The notes beneath the pieces were generated by a model. The model was not told the DNA's origin, ran no database searches, and worked only from the letters and a program-made list of their open reading frames with translations. From positions 1 to 64,000 of the forward strand of contig NZ_RJVR01000259.1 in NCBI RefSeq assembly GCF_003999195.1: 64,000 nucleotides of DNA. The letters run 5' to 3'. This document shows positions 8,257 through 17,278 of this stretch, one piece after another (positions within the stretch are counted from its first letter, which is position 1; every line of letters starts with the position of its first letter). The position numbers and the translations under genes are program-made. The DNA is from Streptomyces soli. GTDB taxonomy: Bacteria; Actinomycetota; Actinomycetes; Streptomycetales; Streptomycetaceae.

Positions 8257-8850
8257 TCAGTTCCCGGCTGTGAGTCCGAGGGACTTGAGGCCCGCCTCGA
8301 TGAAGTCGAGGGCGGTGACGATGTCCTCTTCCCTACCGAAGCCGTGAGGGCCGTCGGCGAGCTCCATGATGACGGCCGCGGCCGCGGCGGCGGCGATGCG
8401 CGGACCGAGGGCGTCGGGGGCGACTCCGAGGTCCTCGGCGACAGCCTTGGTCGCTTCGCGGACCGCGGCGGCCAGGCGCGCGTTGCGCAAGGCGCTCAGT
8501 TCGGGGTTGGCGTCGAACATGCACCGCTCGATCTCGTCGTTGCCGTCGTCGGGCTTGGCGTTCTCGGCGCGCACCCACCGGCCCAGGATGTCCAGCGCGG
8601 TCTCCCCTGGCCGGCGGTCGCGCAGAGCGTCGGTCAGCTGGTCCGCGCCTTCACTGAACCGGGACAGGGCGATGTCCTGCTTGGTGCGGAAGTACATGGC
8701 GACGGTGCGCGGGGCGACTTCGGCCCGCTCGGCTATGTCGGCGACGGTCGTGGCGTCGTAGCCCCGCTCGGCGAACAGTTCGAAGGCGGCACGGGTGATC
8801 GCCGCTCTGCGCCGGGTCTTGCTGCGTTCTCGTAGACCTTCCTCGACCAT
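8257..8850 (-). CDS. TetR family repressor of the divergent MMPL exporter
   Basis: A 197-residue TetR protein. The helix-turn-helix covers about residues 12-60 (AAFELFAERGYDATTVADIAERAEVAPRTVAMYF), and the C-terminal domain is helical and Ala-rich. It is divergent from the MMPL gene at 8946 with a 95-bp shared intergenic region holding a perfect 20-bp palindrome. That arrangement is typical of a local repressor relieved by the exported compound. The substrate is unknown. Confidence 0.9.
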   Translation of the reverse strand: MVEEGLRERSKTRRRAAITRAAFELFAERGYDATTVADIAERAEVAPRTVAMYFRTKQDIALSRFSEGADQLTDALRDRRPGETALDILGRWVRAENAKPDDGNDEIERCMFDANPELSALRNARLAAAVREATKAVAEDLGVAPDALGPRIAAAAAAAVIMELADGPHGFGREEDIVTALDFIEAGLKSLGLTAGN

Positions 8851-8875
8851 AACCGCAGGTTACAGCCAGATGTGA

Positions 8876-8895
8876 TTTTGCAGCCAACTGCAAAA
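8876..8895. promoter_or_regulatory. Operator in the tetR-mmpL divergent promoter
   Basis: TTTTGCAGCCAACTGCAAAA is a perfect inverted repeat (8-bp arms, 4-bp centre) between the two divergent starts. A related half-site GGCTGCAAA lies at about 8903-8911. Confidence 0.8.
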
Positions 8896-8945
8896 GTAGC
8901 TTAGGCTGCAAACCTTATTGAACGGCTGGCTGACGGAGGATCGCT

Positions 8946-11174
8946 GTGGCAGGACGGTTGTACGCGCTGGGCCGGTGGGCGGCACACCGCCGGGGCCGGG
9001 TACTGGCAGCCTGGCTGCTGCTGCTCGCGGTGGTCGGCGGGCTCGGGATCACGCTGCACGGCAAGCTCTCCACGGAGTTCAGCGTGCCGGGGATCGAGTC
9101 GCAGCAGGCGACGGACCTGCTGAAGAAGCAGTTCCCGGCAGCGGCCGGCGGCACCGCCCGAGTGGTGTTCGCTGCGCCGTCGGGCACGACGCTGGCCGGA
9201 TCCACGGAGCAGGCCGCCATCGCGTCGAGCCTGAAGAAGGCCGCCTCGGTGCCCGGGGTGATCGCCGTGACCGACCCGGCGAGGACCGGCGCGCTGTCGG
9301 CGGACCACCGGATCGGCTATGCAGACGTGCTGTTCAAGCAGATCCCGGACGATGTGCCCCAGTCCGCCAAGGACGACCTGAAGCAGGCCATGGCCCCGGC
9401 CCGCGCCGCCGGAATCCAGGTCGAGTACGGCGGCACCGCCATGAAGCCGGCGGTCGAGATCGGCGGGCCCGCCGAGATCATCGGGGTGGTCACCGCCTTC
9501 GTCATCCTGGCGATCGCCCTCGGCTCCCTGCTGGCGGCCGGGATGCCGCTGCTCACCGCCCTCGTCGGAGTGGCGATCGGCGTACTGGGCGTCCAGTTCG
9601 TGTCCCGGTACGTCCAGATGACCAACACCGCGACCACTCTGGCCCTGATGATCGGCCTGGCCGTCGGCATCGACTACGCCCTGTTCCTGGTCTCCCGGCA
9701 CCGCGAGCAGTTGGCAGACCAGGGCGACGACCACGACGTCCAGGACTCGATCGGCCGGGCCACCGCGACCGCCGGCAGCGCGGTGGTCTTCGCGGGCGTC
9801 ACCGTCATCATCGCGCTGTCCGCGCTGTCGGCCACCGGCATCCCCTTCCTTACGATCATGGGCCTGGCCGCCGCGTTCACCGTGCTGCTCGCCGTCCTCA
9901 TCGCGATCACCCTCGTCCCGGCGGTGCTGGGCTTCGCCGGTGAGCGGCTGCAGCCCCGCGCGGCGGGCGGCCGCCGCTTCCGCTTCCTGCGGCTGAGCCG
10001 CGGTCACGAGTCGCAGGGCAAGTGGGGCCTGGCGTGGGCCCGTACGATCACCCGCGCGCCGCTCGCCGTCGTGCTGATCTGCGTCGTCGGCCTCGGTGCC
10101 ATCGCGCTGCCCGCCCGCCACCTGCGGCTCGGCCTGCCCAGCAACGAGGCCCAGCCGGTGGCCGGCACCCAGCACCGCAGCTACGACCTGCTCAGCCGCG
10201 GCTTCGGGCCCGGCTTCAACGCCACCATCACCGTCGCCGTCGACACCACCCACGTCCCGGCCGCCAAGCGCACCGCACTGCTGGACGACTTGGCCACCAC
10301 CCTGCGCAAGGACTCCGACATCGCCGCCGTGGCCCCCCCGGTGACCAACGAGGCCGGGACGATGGCCATCCTCAGCGTCGTGCCCAGGAGCGGACCGGAC
10401 GCGCAGGCCACCACCGACCTGGTGCACCGGGTGCGCGACCACGACAAGCAGGCCGTCGCCCGGGCAGGCGGCGTCATGTATGTCACGGGCGCCACTGCCG
10501 CCGCCATCGACATCTCGGCCAAACTGGCGGACGCGCTGCCGCTGTTCGTGGCCATCATCGTGATCCTGGCCATGCTGCTGCTGGCCCTCGCCTTCCGGTC
10601 ACTGCTCGTCCCGCTCAAGGCCGTGCTCGGCTTCCTGCTGTCCACCGCGGCCAGCCTCGGCTTCGTGGTCTGGGTGTTCCAGTACGGGCATCTGGACGGG
10701 GTCTTCCAGGTCGCCGCCGCCGCACCGGTCGTGGCCTTCCTGCCGGTCCTGCTGATCGGGGTGCTGTTCGGGCTGGCGATGGACTACGAGGTCTTCCTCG
10801 TCAGCCGTATGCGCGAGCACTTCGAGCACACCAGGAACGCCGCGGAGGCCGTCACCCACGGCGTCGCCAAGAGCGGGCGCGTGGTCTCCGCGGCCGCTCT
10901 GATCATGGCGGTCGTCTTCGGCGGCTTCATCTTCACCGGCGACCCCGTCATCAAGTCGATCGCCTTCTCGCTCACCTTCGGTGTGCTCTTCGACGCCTTC
11001 GTCGTCCGCATGACCCTCGTCCCGGCGGTCATGGCCCTGCTCGGACGCCACGCCTGGAGCCTGCCGCGCTGGGTCGACCGCATCCTGCCCAACGTCGACA
11101 TCGAGGGCGCCTCGCTGCCCGCCCGCACTCCGTCGGTGTCGGCGTCGGCGTCGGCGGAGGAGGCACGCCGGTAA
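8946..11174 (+). CDS. MMPL/RND family transporter
   Basis: A 742-residue inner-membrane exporter. One N-terminal membrane helix (about residues 15-35) is followed by an extracytoplasmic domain, a block of five helices (about 175-345) containing GLAVGIDYALFLVSRHRE, a second periplasmic-type loop, and a second helical block (about 530-700) containing GLAMDYEVFLVSRMRE. The paired GxxxDY motifs are the proton-relay residues of MMPL proteins. Family members export lipids, siderophores or antibiotics by proton antiport. It is probably repressed by the divergent TetR. A hairpin at 11195-11232 terminates it. Confidence 0.92.
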   Translation: MAGRLYALGRWAAHRRGRVLAAWLLLLAVVGGLGITLHGKLSTEFSVPGIESQQATDLLKKQFPAAAGGTARVVFAAPSGTTLAGSTEQAAIASSLKKAASVPGVIAVTDPARTGALSADHRIGYADVLFKQIPDDVPQSAKDDLKQAMAPARAAGIQVEYGGTAMKPAVEIGGPAEIIGVVTAFVILAIALGSLLAAGMPLLTALVGVAIGVLGVQFVSRYVQMTNTATTLALMIGLAVGIDYALFLVSRHREQLADQGDDHDVQDSIGRATATAGSAVVFAGVTVIIALSALSATGIPFLTIMGLAAAFTVLLAVLIAITLVPAVLGFAGERLQPRAAGGRRFRFLRLSRGHESQGKWGLAWARTITRAPLAVVLICVVGLGAIALPARHLRLGLPSNEAQPVAGTQHRSYDLLSRGFGPGFNATITVAVDTTHVPAAKRTALLDDLATTLRKDSDIAAVAPPVTNEAGTMAILSVVPRSGPDAQATTDLVHRVRDHDKQAVARAGGVMYVTGATAAAIDISAKLADALPLFVAIIVILAMLLLALAFRSLLVPLKAVLGFLLSTAASLGFVVWVFQYGHLDGVFQVAAAAPVVAFLPVLLIGVLFGLAMDYEVFLVSRMREHFEHTRNAAEAVTHGVAKSGRVVSAAALIMAVVFGGFIFTGDPVIKSIAFSLTFGVLFDAFVVRMTLVPAVMALLGRHAWSLPRWVDRILPNVDIEGASLPARTPSVSASASAEEARR

Positions 11175-11194
11175 GGCCAGGTAGGACCCCATTG

Positions 11195-11232
11195 ACGGGG
11201 GCGTCGGCGGGCTGTGCCGCCGACGCCCCCGT
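11195..11232 (+). terminator. Hairpin terminator after the MMPL gene
   Basis: A perfect 16-bp stem (11195-11210 with 11217-11232) and a 6-nt loop begin 21 bases after the stop codon. Confidence 0.88.
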
Positions 11233-11296
11233 TCGCGTTCGGAGACTGCCCGGAGACATCCACTTGCGGCAGGCGTAGAGTGCCTCTCGAAGCCAT

Positions 11297-11319
11297 GTGT
11301 ACGAGATCGTTTCGTACAC
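11297..11319. promoter_or_regulatory. Palindrome upstream of the PAP2 pseudogene
   Basis: GTGTACGA and TCGTACAC form perfect 8-bp arms around a 7-bp centre, 38 nt before the pseudogene start. The form is that of a TetR-class operator, but no regulator for it is adjacent. Confidence 0.55.
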
Positions 11320-11356
11320 TAGGAGCAAGGACCGCGTGGGCGAGGGGGGACGGACG

Positions 11357-11888
11357 ATGGCCATCGATGAGGCGTCACAGACAGCGATCCCCGCGCTGTC
11401 CACACCCGCCGAAGCACCGGCCACCGAGCCCGCCCGGCCGCGCCCGGTACGGGAGTTGCTGCTGGTCGCCGCGCTGTACCTGGCCTATCGGCTGGGGCGG
11501 CTGGTGGCCGAGGGCCATGTCTCCGCCGCCTATGGCAACGCCGCGGACGTCTGGACCCTGGAGCGCGATCTCCACCTGCCCGACGAGGCCACCGTGCAGC
11601 GGCTGCTGCTGTACAGCGAGCCGCTCGTCCGGGCCACCAACACCTTCTAACGCCACGGTCCAGTTCCCGGCCACCATCCTGTTCCTGCTCTGGATGTACT
11701 GGCGCCGGCCGGCCCACTACGTACGCCGGTGGCGCTGGCTGTGGCTGATCCACCCGGCGCTCACTCTGCTCGTCGTCGTCGCGACCGCCAACCACTACTG
11801 GCTCGACGGCATCGCCGCCGCCGTCCTGCTCGCCGTCGCCCTCCTCCTGATCCCCCGTCCGTCCGGCCGCCCGGGGAGACCGGCATGA
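11357..11888 (+). pseudogene. PAP2-superfamily membrane phosphatase, frameshifted and internally deleted
   Basis: ATG 11357 with a G-rich ribosome site opens a frame of 97 codons. It carries a membrane segment (RELLLVAALYLAYRLGRLV) and stops at TAA 11648-11650 right after RATNTF. In the next frame the family sequence continues (ATVQFPATILFLLWMYWRRPAHYV), which an extra A near 11649 explains. It then jumps to the final helices (RWRWLWLIHPALTLLVVVATANHYWLDG). Family members normally have about 100 more residues between these parts, including the PSxH catalytic motif; only the last HYWLD motif survives. The gene is inactive by two independent lesions. Confidence 0.75.
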
Positions 11889-12340
11889 ACGCGCTCGCCC
11901 TCGCCATCGCCCTGTCCCTGCTCTCGGCCGCCTGCTACGCCGCTGCCGCAGTGGCTCAGGAACGTATCGCCGGCCACGAGGCACGCGCCTCCTGGCCCAC
12001 CGCCCTGGCCCTCACGGCGTCGGCGCCGGGCTGCACGTCGCGGCCCTGCCGTACGGGCCGCTCACCCTGCTCCAGCCACTGGGCGCCCTGTCCCTGGTCG
12101 TGGCAGTACCGATGTGGGCCGCCGCCCACGGCCGCCGCGTCGCGCGTGACGAATGGCGGGGAGCGGTCCTGACCGTCCTCGGGCTCACCGGGCTGCTGCT
12201 GACCACGTCATCGACCACCTCCTCGGCCGCCCTGGACGTACGGACCACGCTGCTCCTGGCCGCCGCCACAGCCGCCGCGATCGCCGCCCTCACCGCGATC
12301 CCGGCCGCCTCCCGTGCCTCCGTCGCCGCCGGCCTGGGCG
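11885..12340 (+). pseudogene. DMT-type membrane transporter remnant, frameshifted and 3'-truncated
   Basis: ATG 11885 overlaps the end of the preceding pseudogene. It reads MNALALAIALSLLSAACYAA, then VAQERIAGHE, a typical first helix of an actinobacterial EamA/DMT-like protein. Near 12016 the similarity moves to another frame (GLHVAALPYGPLTLLQPLGA, then WRGAVLTVLGLTGLLL), so bases were lost there. The protein ends abruptly near 12340, where a different gene's tail begins. Fewer than half of the usual ten helices remain. Confidence 0.65.
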
Positions 12341-12478
12341 CGCGTCATCGCGGAATTCGTCCACGATGAGCGGTTCGGCACCGTCAACTTCGTGCCGGAG
12401 GACGAGAGCGCCGAGCAGCTGACGCGGTTCGCCACCGAGGTCATCCCCGCGGCGCGGGCCGCCATCGCGGCGCACTGA
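12341..12478 (+). pseudogene. C-terminal fragment of a luciferase-like flavin oxidoreductase
   Basis: The frame ending at TGA 12476-12478 reads RVIAEFVHDERFGTVNFVPE, then DESAEQLTRFATEVIPAARA. This looks like the terminal helix of a bacterial luciferase-like (LLM) monooxygenase of the F420/FMN type. It has no start and is joined directly to the DMT transporter remnant, marking a deletion endpoint. It does not match the N-terminal LLM fragment at 21118, which belongs to another subfamily. Confidence 0.55.
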
Positions 12479-12609
12479 CTCCGAACGGAGCTACCAGGTC
12501 CAGGACCGGTCATTGAATGGTTGATCAGTAGGATGGCCACGGTGTCGCGGGAAGGACGGAACCCCAACGGTCCATGTCGGCGCGGCGCCCAGGCAGGGAG
12601 GAGTCGCTG

Positions 12610-13542
12610 ATGCTGTTCCGTCAGCTGGAGTACTTCGTAGCGGTGGCCAGGGAGAAGCACTTCGCGCGGGCAGCCGAGTCCTGTTACGTGTCGCAGCCCG
12701 CGCTCTCGGCGGCGATCGCCAAGCTCGAGCGGGAGCTGAACGTCACCCTGATCAACCGGGGGCACAATTACGAGGGCCTCACCCCGCAGGGCGAACGGCT
12801 CGTCGTGTGGGCCAAGCGGATCCTGGCGGAGCAGGACGCGTTCAAGGCCGAGGTGGCCGCCGTCCAGTCGGGCGTGACCGGGACGCTGCGGCTGGGGACG
12901 GACCCCACGGCGTCGACGACGCTGGCCCTTCCGGTGGCCGCGTTCTGCGCGGCGCACCCGCTGGCCAAGGTGCAGGTCCGGTCCCGGTTGTCGACGAAGG
13001 AGCTGCACCGCCAGCTGCGCGATTTCGAGCTGGACGTGGCGATCGCTCACTTCGACCCCGGCGACCAGGAAGGCCTGCAGGTGGTGCCGCTCTATGAGGA
13101 GCGGTACATGTTGCTGGCGTCGGGCGAGCAGCTGATGTCCCAGACCTCCACCATGACGTGGGCGGAGGCGGCCCAGTTGCCGCTCGCGTTGCTGACCCCC
13201 GACATGAGGATTCGCCAGCTCATCGACAGCGTGTTCGCGGACAAGGGCGTCGTGGTGACTCCGCAGGTGGAGACGGACTCGATCGCTTCCCTGTACGCGC
13301 ACGTGGGCGTCGGCGAGTGGGCGAGCATCGTGCCGCACACGTGGCTGCGGGCGATGCCGGTGATCGGCAGGACCAGGGCCCTGCGGCTGGTCGATCCGGA
13401 CGCCGGGGCCCAGGTCTCGGTGGCGATCCACGCGGCGACTCCGGGTTCGGTCGCCGCGCGGGCGTTCGTGAACGCGGCGACGGGCTTGTCGCTGGACGAC
13501 TTCTTCGACCAGCCGATGCCGACCGAGCACCGCGTCAGGTGA
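12610..13542 (+). CDS. LysR family regulator of the oxalate cluster
   Basis: A 310-residue LysR regulator. ATG 12610 is chosen because GGGAGGAG precedes it and MLFRQLEYFVAVAREKHFAR is the canonical LysR N-terminus. The winged helix-turn-helix covers about residues 1-60 (CYVSQPALSAAIAKLERELN), and the effector domain about 90-295. It is convergent with the CoA ligase and next to oxalyl-CoA decarboxylase and formyl-CoA transferase. The ligase-oxc divergent region carries inverted repeats with T-N11-A geometry. I infer it activates these genes in response to oxalate or oxalyl-CoA. Confidence 0.88.
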   Translation: MLFRQLEYFVAVAREKHFARAAESCYVSQPALSAAIAKLERELNVTLINRGHNYEGLTPQGERLVVWAKRILAEQDAFKAEVAAVQSGVTGTLRLGTDPTASTTLALPVAAFCAAHPLAKVQVRSRLSTKELHRQLRDFELDVAIAHFDPGDQEGLQVVPLYEERYMLLASGEQLMSQTSTMTWAEAAQLPLALLTPDMRIRQLIDSVFADKGVVVTPQVETDSIASLYAHVGVGEWASIVPHTWLRAMPVIGRTRALRLVDPDAGAQVSVAIHAATPGSVAARAFVNAATGLSLDDFFDQPMPTEHRVR

Positions 13543-13559
13543 GAGCGGCCCCGGCGGCG

Positions 13560-15149
13560 TCAGCGGGCGTACTGGGCGTCCACCGCCTTGCGGTCGAGCC
13601 CGCCCTTGGCCGTGTGGGGCAGGGCGGCGACGACGTCGAGCCGGTCGGGTACCTCGAAGGCGGACAGCCGGTTGCGGCAGTACTGCAGGATCTGCTCCGA
13701 CCCGGTGCTGTCGCTGTCGCGTACGACCACGACGGCGCCGACCCGCTGCCCGTAGGTCGCGTCGGGGATGGCGAAGACGGCCACCTCGGCGACCCCCGGA
13801 CACCCGGCGATGATGTCCTCGACGTGCTCGGGGGAGATCTTCTCGCCGCCGCGGTTGATGAGGTTCTTGATCCGGCCGGTGAGGAACAGGTACCCGTCCT
13901 CGTCCAGTGAGCCCAGGTCGCCGGTACGGAACCACCCGTCGGCGAAGCTCTTCGCCGTCTCGGCCGGGTTGGCGAGGTAGCCCCGGGTGATGGTGGGGCC
14001 GTGCACCCACACTTCGCCCTCGGTGCCGGGCGGGCACGGGTGCCCGTCGCGGTCGACGACGCGAAGGTCCACTCCGGTCGACCGGCCGACGGACCCCTGC
14101 TTGAGCAGCCCGTCCTTCGGCAGCGGCTCGCTGGTCGCCTGGTGCGTGGTCTCGGTCATGCCGTACGCGGACAGAAGTGGCGCGCCGAGCGTACGTTCCA
14201 GCGCCCGCTGGGTCGCCGTGTTGAGGGGGGCACTGCAGCTGCGCACGAACTTCAGGGGCGCGATCTCCGGGCCCGGGTACTCGCGTGCCGACCGGTCGAG
14301 GAGTATCTCGTGGATGGTCGGGACGGCGGTGAACCACGTGGCGGACACGGCCCGTACGTCGTCCCAGAAGGTGTGTGCCGAGAACCGTCCCCGCTCGGGC
14401 AGCAGCACGCATCCCCCGCTGGCCAGGGTGGCCAGAAGCGCCGCGAACAAGCCGTGGCCGTGGAAGAACGGCATCACCGCGACCGTCGCGTCGCCGGGTC
14501 CCAGCTCGTAGATGTCGCAGATGCCCCGCACCGATTCGGCCACGTTGGCGTGCGTCAGCGGGACCATCTTGGCCTGGGCGGTGGTGCCCGCGGTGAACAG
14601 CACGAGGGCGTCGTGGCTCGAGAGTTCGTGCGCTGCGCCCCGCACGTGTCGCACCACGCGCGCGCCGGTTTCGAGCGTGGCTGTCGCCGTTCCGGCACGG
14701 GAGATGTCCACGCGCAGGGTCCATGGCGGGACGTGGTCCTGCGCCGGCGCGGCGCCGGCCGGGGGTGGACCGGCTAGGACCGCCTGCGCTCCGAGCGCCT
14801 CGAGCCGGGCGGACATCTGTGACTCGGGCAGTGCGGGGTCTATCGGAGCGATCACCAGCCCGGCCCGTGCCGCGCCCAGGAGCGCGACGACGAACTCGCA
14901 GGTGTTGGCGCACACCAGGCCGACCGCGTCCCCGCGGCGCAGCCCCGTACCGCGGAGTCGGGCCGCCACGTCCTCGGCCAGGGCGGCGAGGGCGCGGTAG
15001 GACAGATCCAGCCGGTCCCCGGTGACCACGAGCGCCCGGGCGTGGGGACGTTCGCGCACCTGCCGGTCGAGGAGATCGGCGAGGCCGGTGATCGCCGGGG
15101 GCCGGTACCGGTTCGTGTTCCGTACGGATGCTGCGGTCGGGACCGCCAT
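13560..15149 (-). CDS. AMP-forming acyl-CoA synthetase, probable oxalate-CoA ligase
   Basis: A 529-residue ANL-family ligase. ATG 15149 has AGGAGG eight bases upstream, so the two in-frame GTG codons before it are less likely. Motifs: VLFTAGTTAQAKMVPLTHAN (P-loop, about residue 195), SAYGMTETTHQ (adenylate site, about 335), GWFRTGDLGSLDEDGY (about 410) and a C-terminal GGLDRKA lysine motif. Divergent pairing with oxalyl-CoA decarboxylase and resemblance to the plant/yeast AAE3-Pcs60 oxalyl-CoA synthetase group suggest that it activates oxalate with ATP. This would prime the CoA cycle. Another short carboxylate remains possible. Confidence 0.8.
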   Translation of the reverse strand: MAVPTAASVRNTNRYRPPAITGLADLLDRQVRERPHARALVVTGDRLDLSYRALAALAEDVAARLRGTGLRRGDAVGLVCANTCEFVVALLGAARAGLVIAPIDPALPESQMSARLEALGAQAVLAGPPPAGAAPAQDHVPPWTLRVDISRAGTATATLETGARVVRHVRGAAHELSSHDALVLFTAGTTAQAKMVPLTHANVAESVRGICDIYELGPGDATVAVMPFFHGHGLFAALLATLASGGCVLLPERGRFSAHTFWDDVRAVSATWFTAVPTIHEILLDRSAREYPGPEIAPLKFVRSCSAPLNTATQRALERTLGAPLLSAYGMTETTHQATSEPLPKDGLLKQGSVGRSTGVDLRVVDRDGHPCPPGTEGEVWVHGPTITRGYLANPAETAKSFADGWFRTGDLGSLDEDGYLFLTGRIKNLINRGGEKISPEHVEDIIAGCPGVAEVAVFAIPDATYGQRVGAVVVVRDSDSTGSEQILQYCRNRLSAFEVPDRLDVVAALPHTAKGGLDRKAVDAQYAR

Positions 15150-15243
15150 GACCACCACCTCCTCGCGCCGGGGCTGATGAAGCTGTCACCTGCGAGCCTG
15201 CGGGGATGGCAAGTGCGCGTCCAATACGCACTGGCGAACGGCC

Positions 15244-15333
15244 GATAGCGACCGTCTATCAAGGGGCATCGGTGCAGCGTGGCGAGGGTCGGAGGGCCGT
15301 CGATAAATGTTGTTTATCGGCTGGTCGCCGATA
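15244..15333. promoter_or_regulatory. LysR-type operators in the ligase-oxc divergent region
   Basis: Three inverted repeats share the GATA/TATC core. They are GATAG-N7-CTATC (15244-15260), CGATAAA-N5-TTTATCG (15301-15319) and TATCGGC-N5-GCCGATA (15315-15333); the last two overlap. The first two contain T-N11-A LysR boxes. The array lies between the ligase start at 15149 and the oxc start at 15421, so it may serve both promoters. Confidence 0.65.
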
Positions 15334-15420
15334 GGTCTTGGACGTGAGGGCGCGTGCTGCCGAAGGTGGGATCAGTAGCCGCACATGGCATGACTGCCTG
15401 CCCAAGGAGGACCTCGGACT

Positions 15421-17172
15421 ATGACCGCCCCTGCTGCAACGGAGACAGCGGCCACCGCCGACGCTCCGGCCGAGCTCACCGACGGGTACCACCTGGTCGT
15501 CGATGCTCTCAAGCTGAACGACGTCGACATCATCTACGGGGTGGTCGGCATTCCGATCACCGATCTGGCCCGCCTGGCACAGGCACAGGGCATCCGCTAC
15601 ATCGGCTTCCGTCACGAGAGCAACGCCGGACACGCGGCGGCCATCGCCGGGTACCTGACGAAGAAGCCGGGCGTGGCCCTGACGGTGTCCGCACCGGGCT
15701 TCCTCAACGGACTGGTCGCGCTGGCGAATGCCACCACGAACTGTTTCCCGATGGTGCAGATCTCCGGCTCCAGCGAGCGGCATCTCGTCGACCTCAAGCA
15801 GGGCGACTACGAGGAGATGGACCAGCTCGCCGCCGCGCAGCCGTTCGTCAAGGCCGCGTACCGCGTGAGCCGGGTGGAGGACATCGGCCGCGGTATCGCC
15901 CGCGCGCTGCGTACCGCGATATCCGGCCGTCCCGGCGGGGTCTACCTCGACATCCCGGCGGCGGTGCTGGGTTCCATCATGGACGCGGAGGCGGGCGCCA
16001 AGACGCTTAGCCGTCTCGTCGACCCTGCGCCGCGCCAGCTGCCCGCGCCCGAGGCGGTGGACCGCGCGATCGAGCTGCTGGCGGGTGCTGAGCGGCCGCT
16101 GGTGGTGCTCGGCAAGGGCGCCGCATATGCGCAGGCGGACGGCAAGGTCCGCGAGTTCATCGAGTCCACCGGCCTTCCGTACGTACCGATGTCGATGGCG
16201 AAGGGCCTGCTGCCCGACGACCACCCGCAGTCCGCGGCCACCGCCCGTTCGCTGGCGCTGAAGAAGGCCGACGTCGTGATGCTCGTCGGCGCCCGCCTGA
16301 ACTGGCTGCTGAACCACGGCGAGGCACCGCAGTGGAACCCGGACGCGAAGTTCATCCAGGTGGACATCGAGCCCAAGGAGATCGACAGCAACCAGCCGAT
16401 CGCCGCCCCGCTCGTCGGTGACATCGAGTCGGTGCTCGACGCGCTCGCCGAGCGGACCAAGCCCGGCCAGATCGCGGCCCCCGCGGCCTGGAAGGCAGAG
16501 CTGGCCTCGCGCTCGGCCCAGAACGTCGCCAAGATGGCGGAGCGCCTCAAGGCCGACCCGCACCCGATGCAGTTCATGGGTGCCCTGAAGGCCGTACGTG
16601 ATGTCGTGCACGAGCACCCGGAGACGTACATCGTCAACGAGGGTGCCAACGCGCTGGACATCGCCCGCAACGTGATCGACATGCACGTGCCGCGCCACCG
16701 CCTGGACAGCGGTACGTGGGGCGTCATGGGCATCGGCATGGGCTATGCGATCGCCGCCGCCGTCGAGACCGGCTGCCCGGTCGTGGCCGTGGAGGGCGAC
16801 AGCGCCTTCGGGTTCAGCGGCATGGAGCTGGAGACGATCTGCCGCTACAAGCTGCCCGTCATCACGGTCATCATGAACAACGGCGGTGTCTACAGGGGCG
16901 ACGATGTCAACCCCCTGGAGAACGACCCGTCGCCGACCACCCTGATGCTCGAGGCCCGCCACGACAAGATGATCGAGGCGTTCGGCGGCAAGGGCTACCA
17001 CGCCACCACTCCCGCCGAGGTCACCGCCGCCCTCACCGAAGCGCTGGCCTCGGGCGGCCCGGCCCTCATCGACTGTGTGATCGACCCCTCGGCCGGCACC
17101 GAGAGCGGCCACATCGCGCACCTCAACCCGAAGGGCATCACCGGCGGCAACATCACGCCGGCGAAGAAGTAA
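15421..17172 (+). CDS. oxc: Oxalyl-CoA decarboxylase
   Basis: A 583-residue thiamine-diphosphate enzyme converting oxalyl-CoA to formyl-CoA and CO2. The N-terminal domain starts at about residue 20 ([20 protein letters not shown]) and has the TPP-activating glutamate region in [20 protein letters not shown]. The central domain follows. The C-terminal TPP-binding domain contains the metal site [20 protein letters not shown], then NNGGVYRG (about residues 455-500). Length fits the family (about 565-580) with a short Ala/Thr N-terminal extension. AGGAGG precedes ATG 15421. The formyl-CoA transferase gene follows after 106 bp, so one operon is likely. Confidence 0.96.
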   Translation: MTAPAATETAATADAPAELTDGYHLVVDALKLNDVDIIYGVVGIPITDLARLAQAQGIRYIGFRHESNAGHAAAIAGYLTKKPGVALTVSAPGFLNGLVALANATTNCFPMVQISGSSERHLVDLKQGDYEEMDQLAAAQPFVKAAYRVSRVEDIGRGIARALRTAISGRPGGVYLDIPAAVLGSIMDAEAGAKTLSRLVDPAPRQLPAPEAVDRAIELLAGAERPLVVLGKGAAYAQADGKVREFIESTGLPYVPMSMAKGLLPDDHPQSAATARSLALKKADVVMLVGARLNWLLNHGEAPQWNPDAKFIQVDIEPKEIDSNQPIAAPLVGDIESVLDALAERTKPGQIAAPAAWKAELASRSAQNVAKMAERLKADPHPMQFMGALKAVRDVVHEHPETYIVNEGANALDIARNVIDMHVPRHRLDSGTWGVMGIGMGYAIAAAVETGCPVVAVEGDSAFGFSGMELETICRYKLPVITVIMNNGGVYRGDDVNPLENDPSPTTLMLEARHDKMIEAFGGKGYHATTPAEVTAALTEALASGGPALIDCVIDPSAGTESGHIAHLNPKGITGGNITPAKK

Positions 17173-17178
17173 GCGCCT

Positions 17179-17251
17179 GCACCCCGAAGAGCACCCCGAA
17201 GAGCACCCCGAACACCCCCGCACTCCCACCCCCGCACTCCCACCCCCGCAC
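17179..17251 (+). repeat. Two short tandem repeats between oxc and frc
   Basis: About three copies of a 12-bp unit (GCACCCCGAAGA, 17179-17213) run into about 2.7 copies of a 14-bp unit (ACCCCCGCACTCCC, 17214-17251). They fill most of the oxc-frc spacer and are probably slippage products with no coding role. Confidence 0.85.
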
Positions 17252-17278
17252 GAGATCATTCACGAAAAGGAAGCCACC

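Noticed and set aside
12208-15231. Very long minus-strand open frame (about 1000 codons) across the LysR and ligase genes
   Set aside because: Shadow of high third-position GC; it is Arg/Gly/Pro-rich with no domain, while the plus-strand LysR and the minus-strand ligase in another frame have full family motifs.
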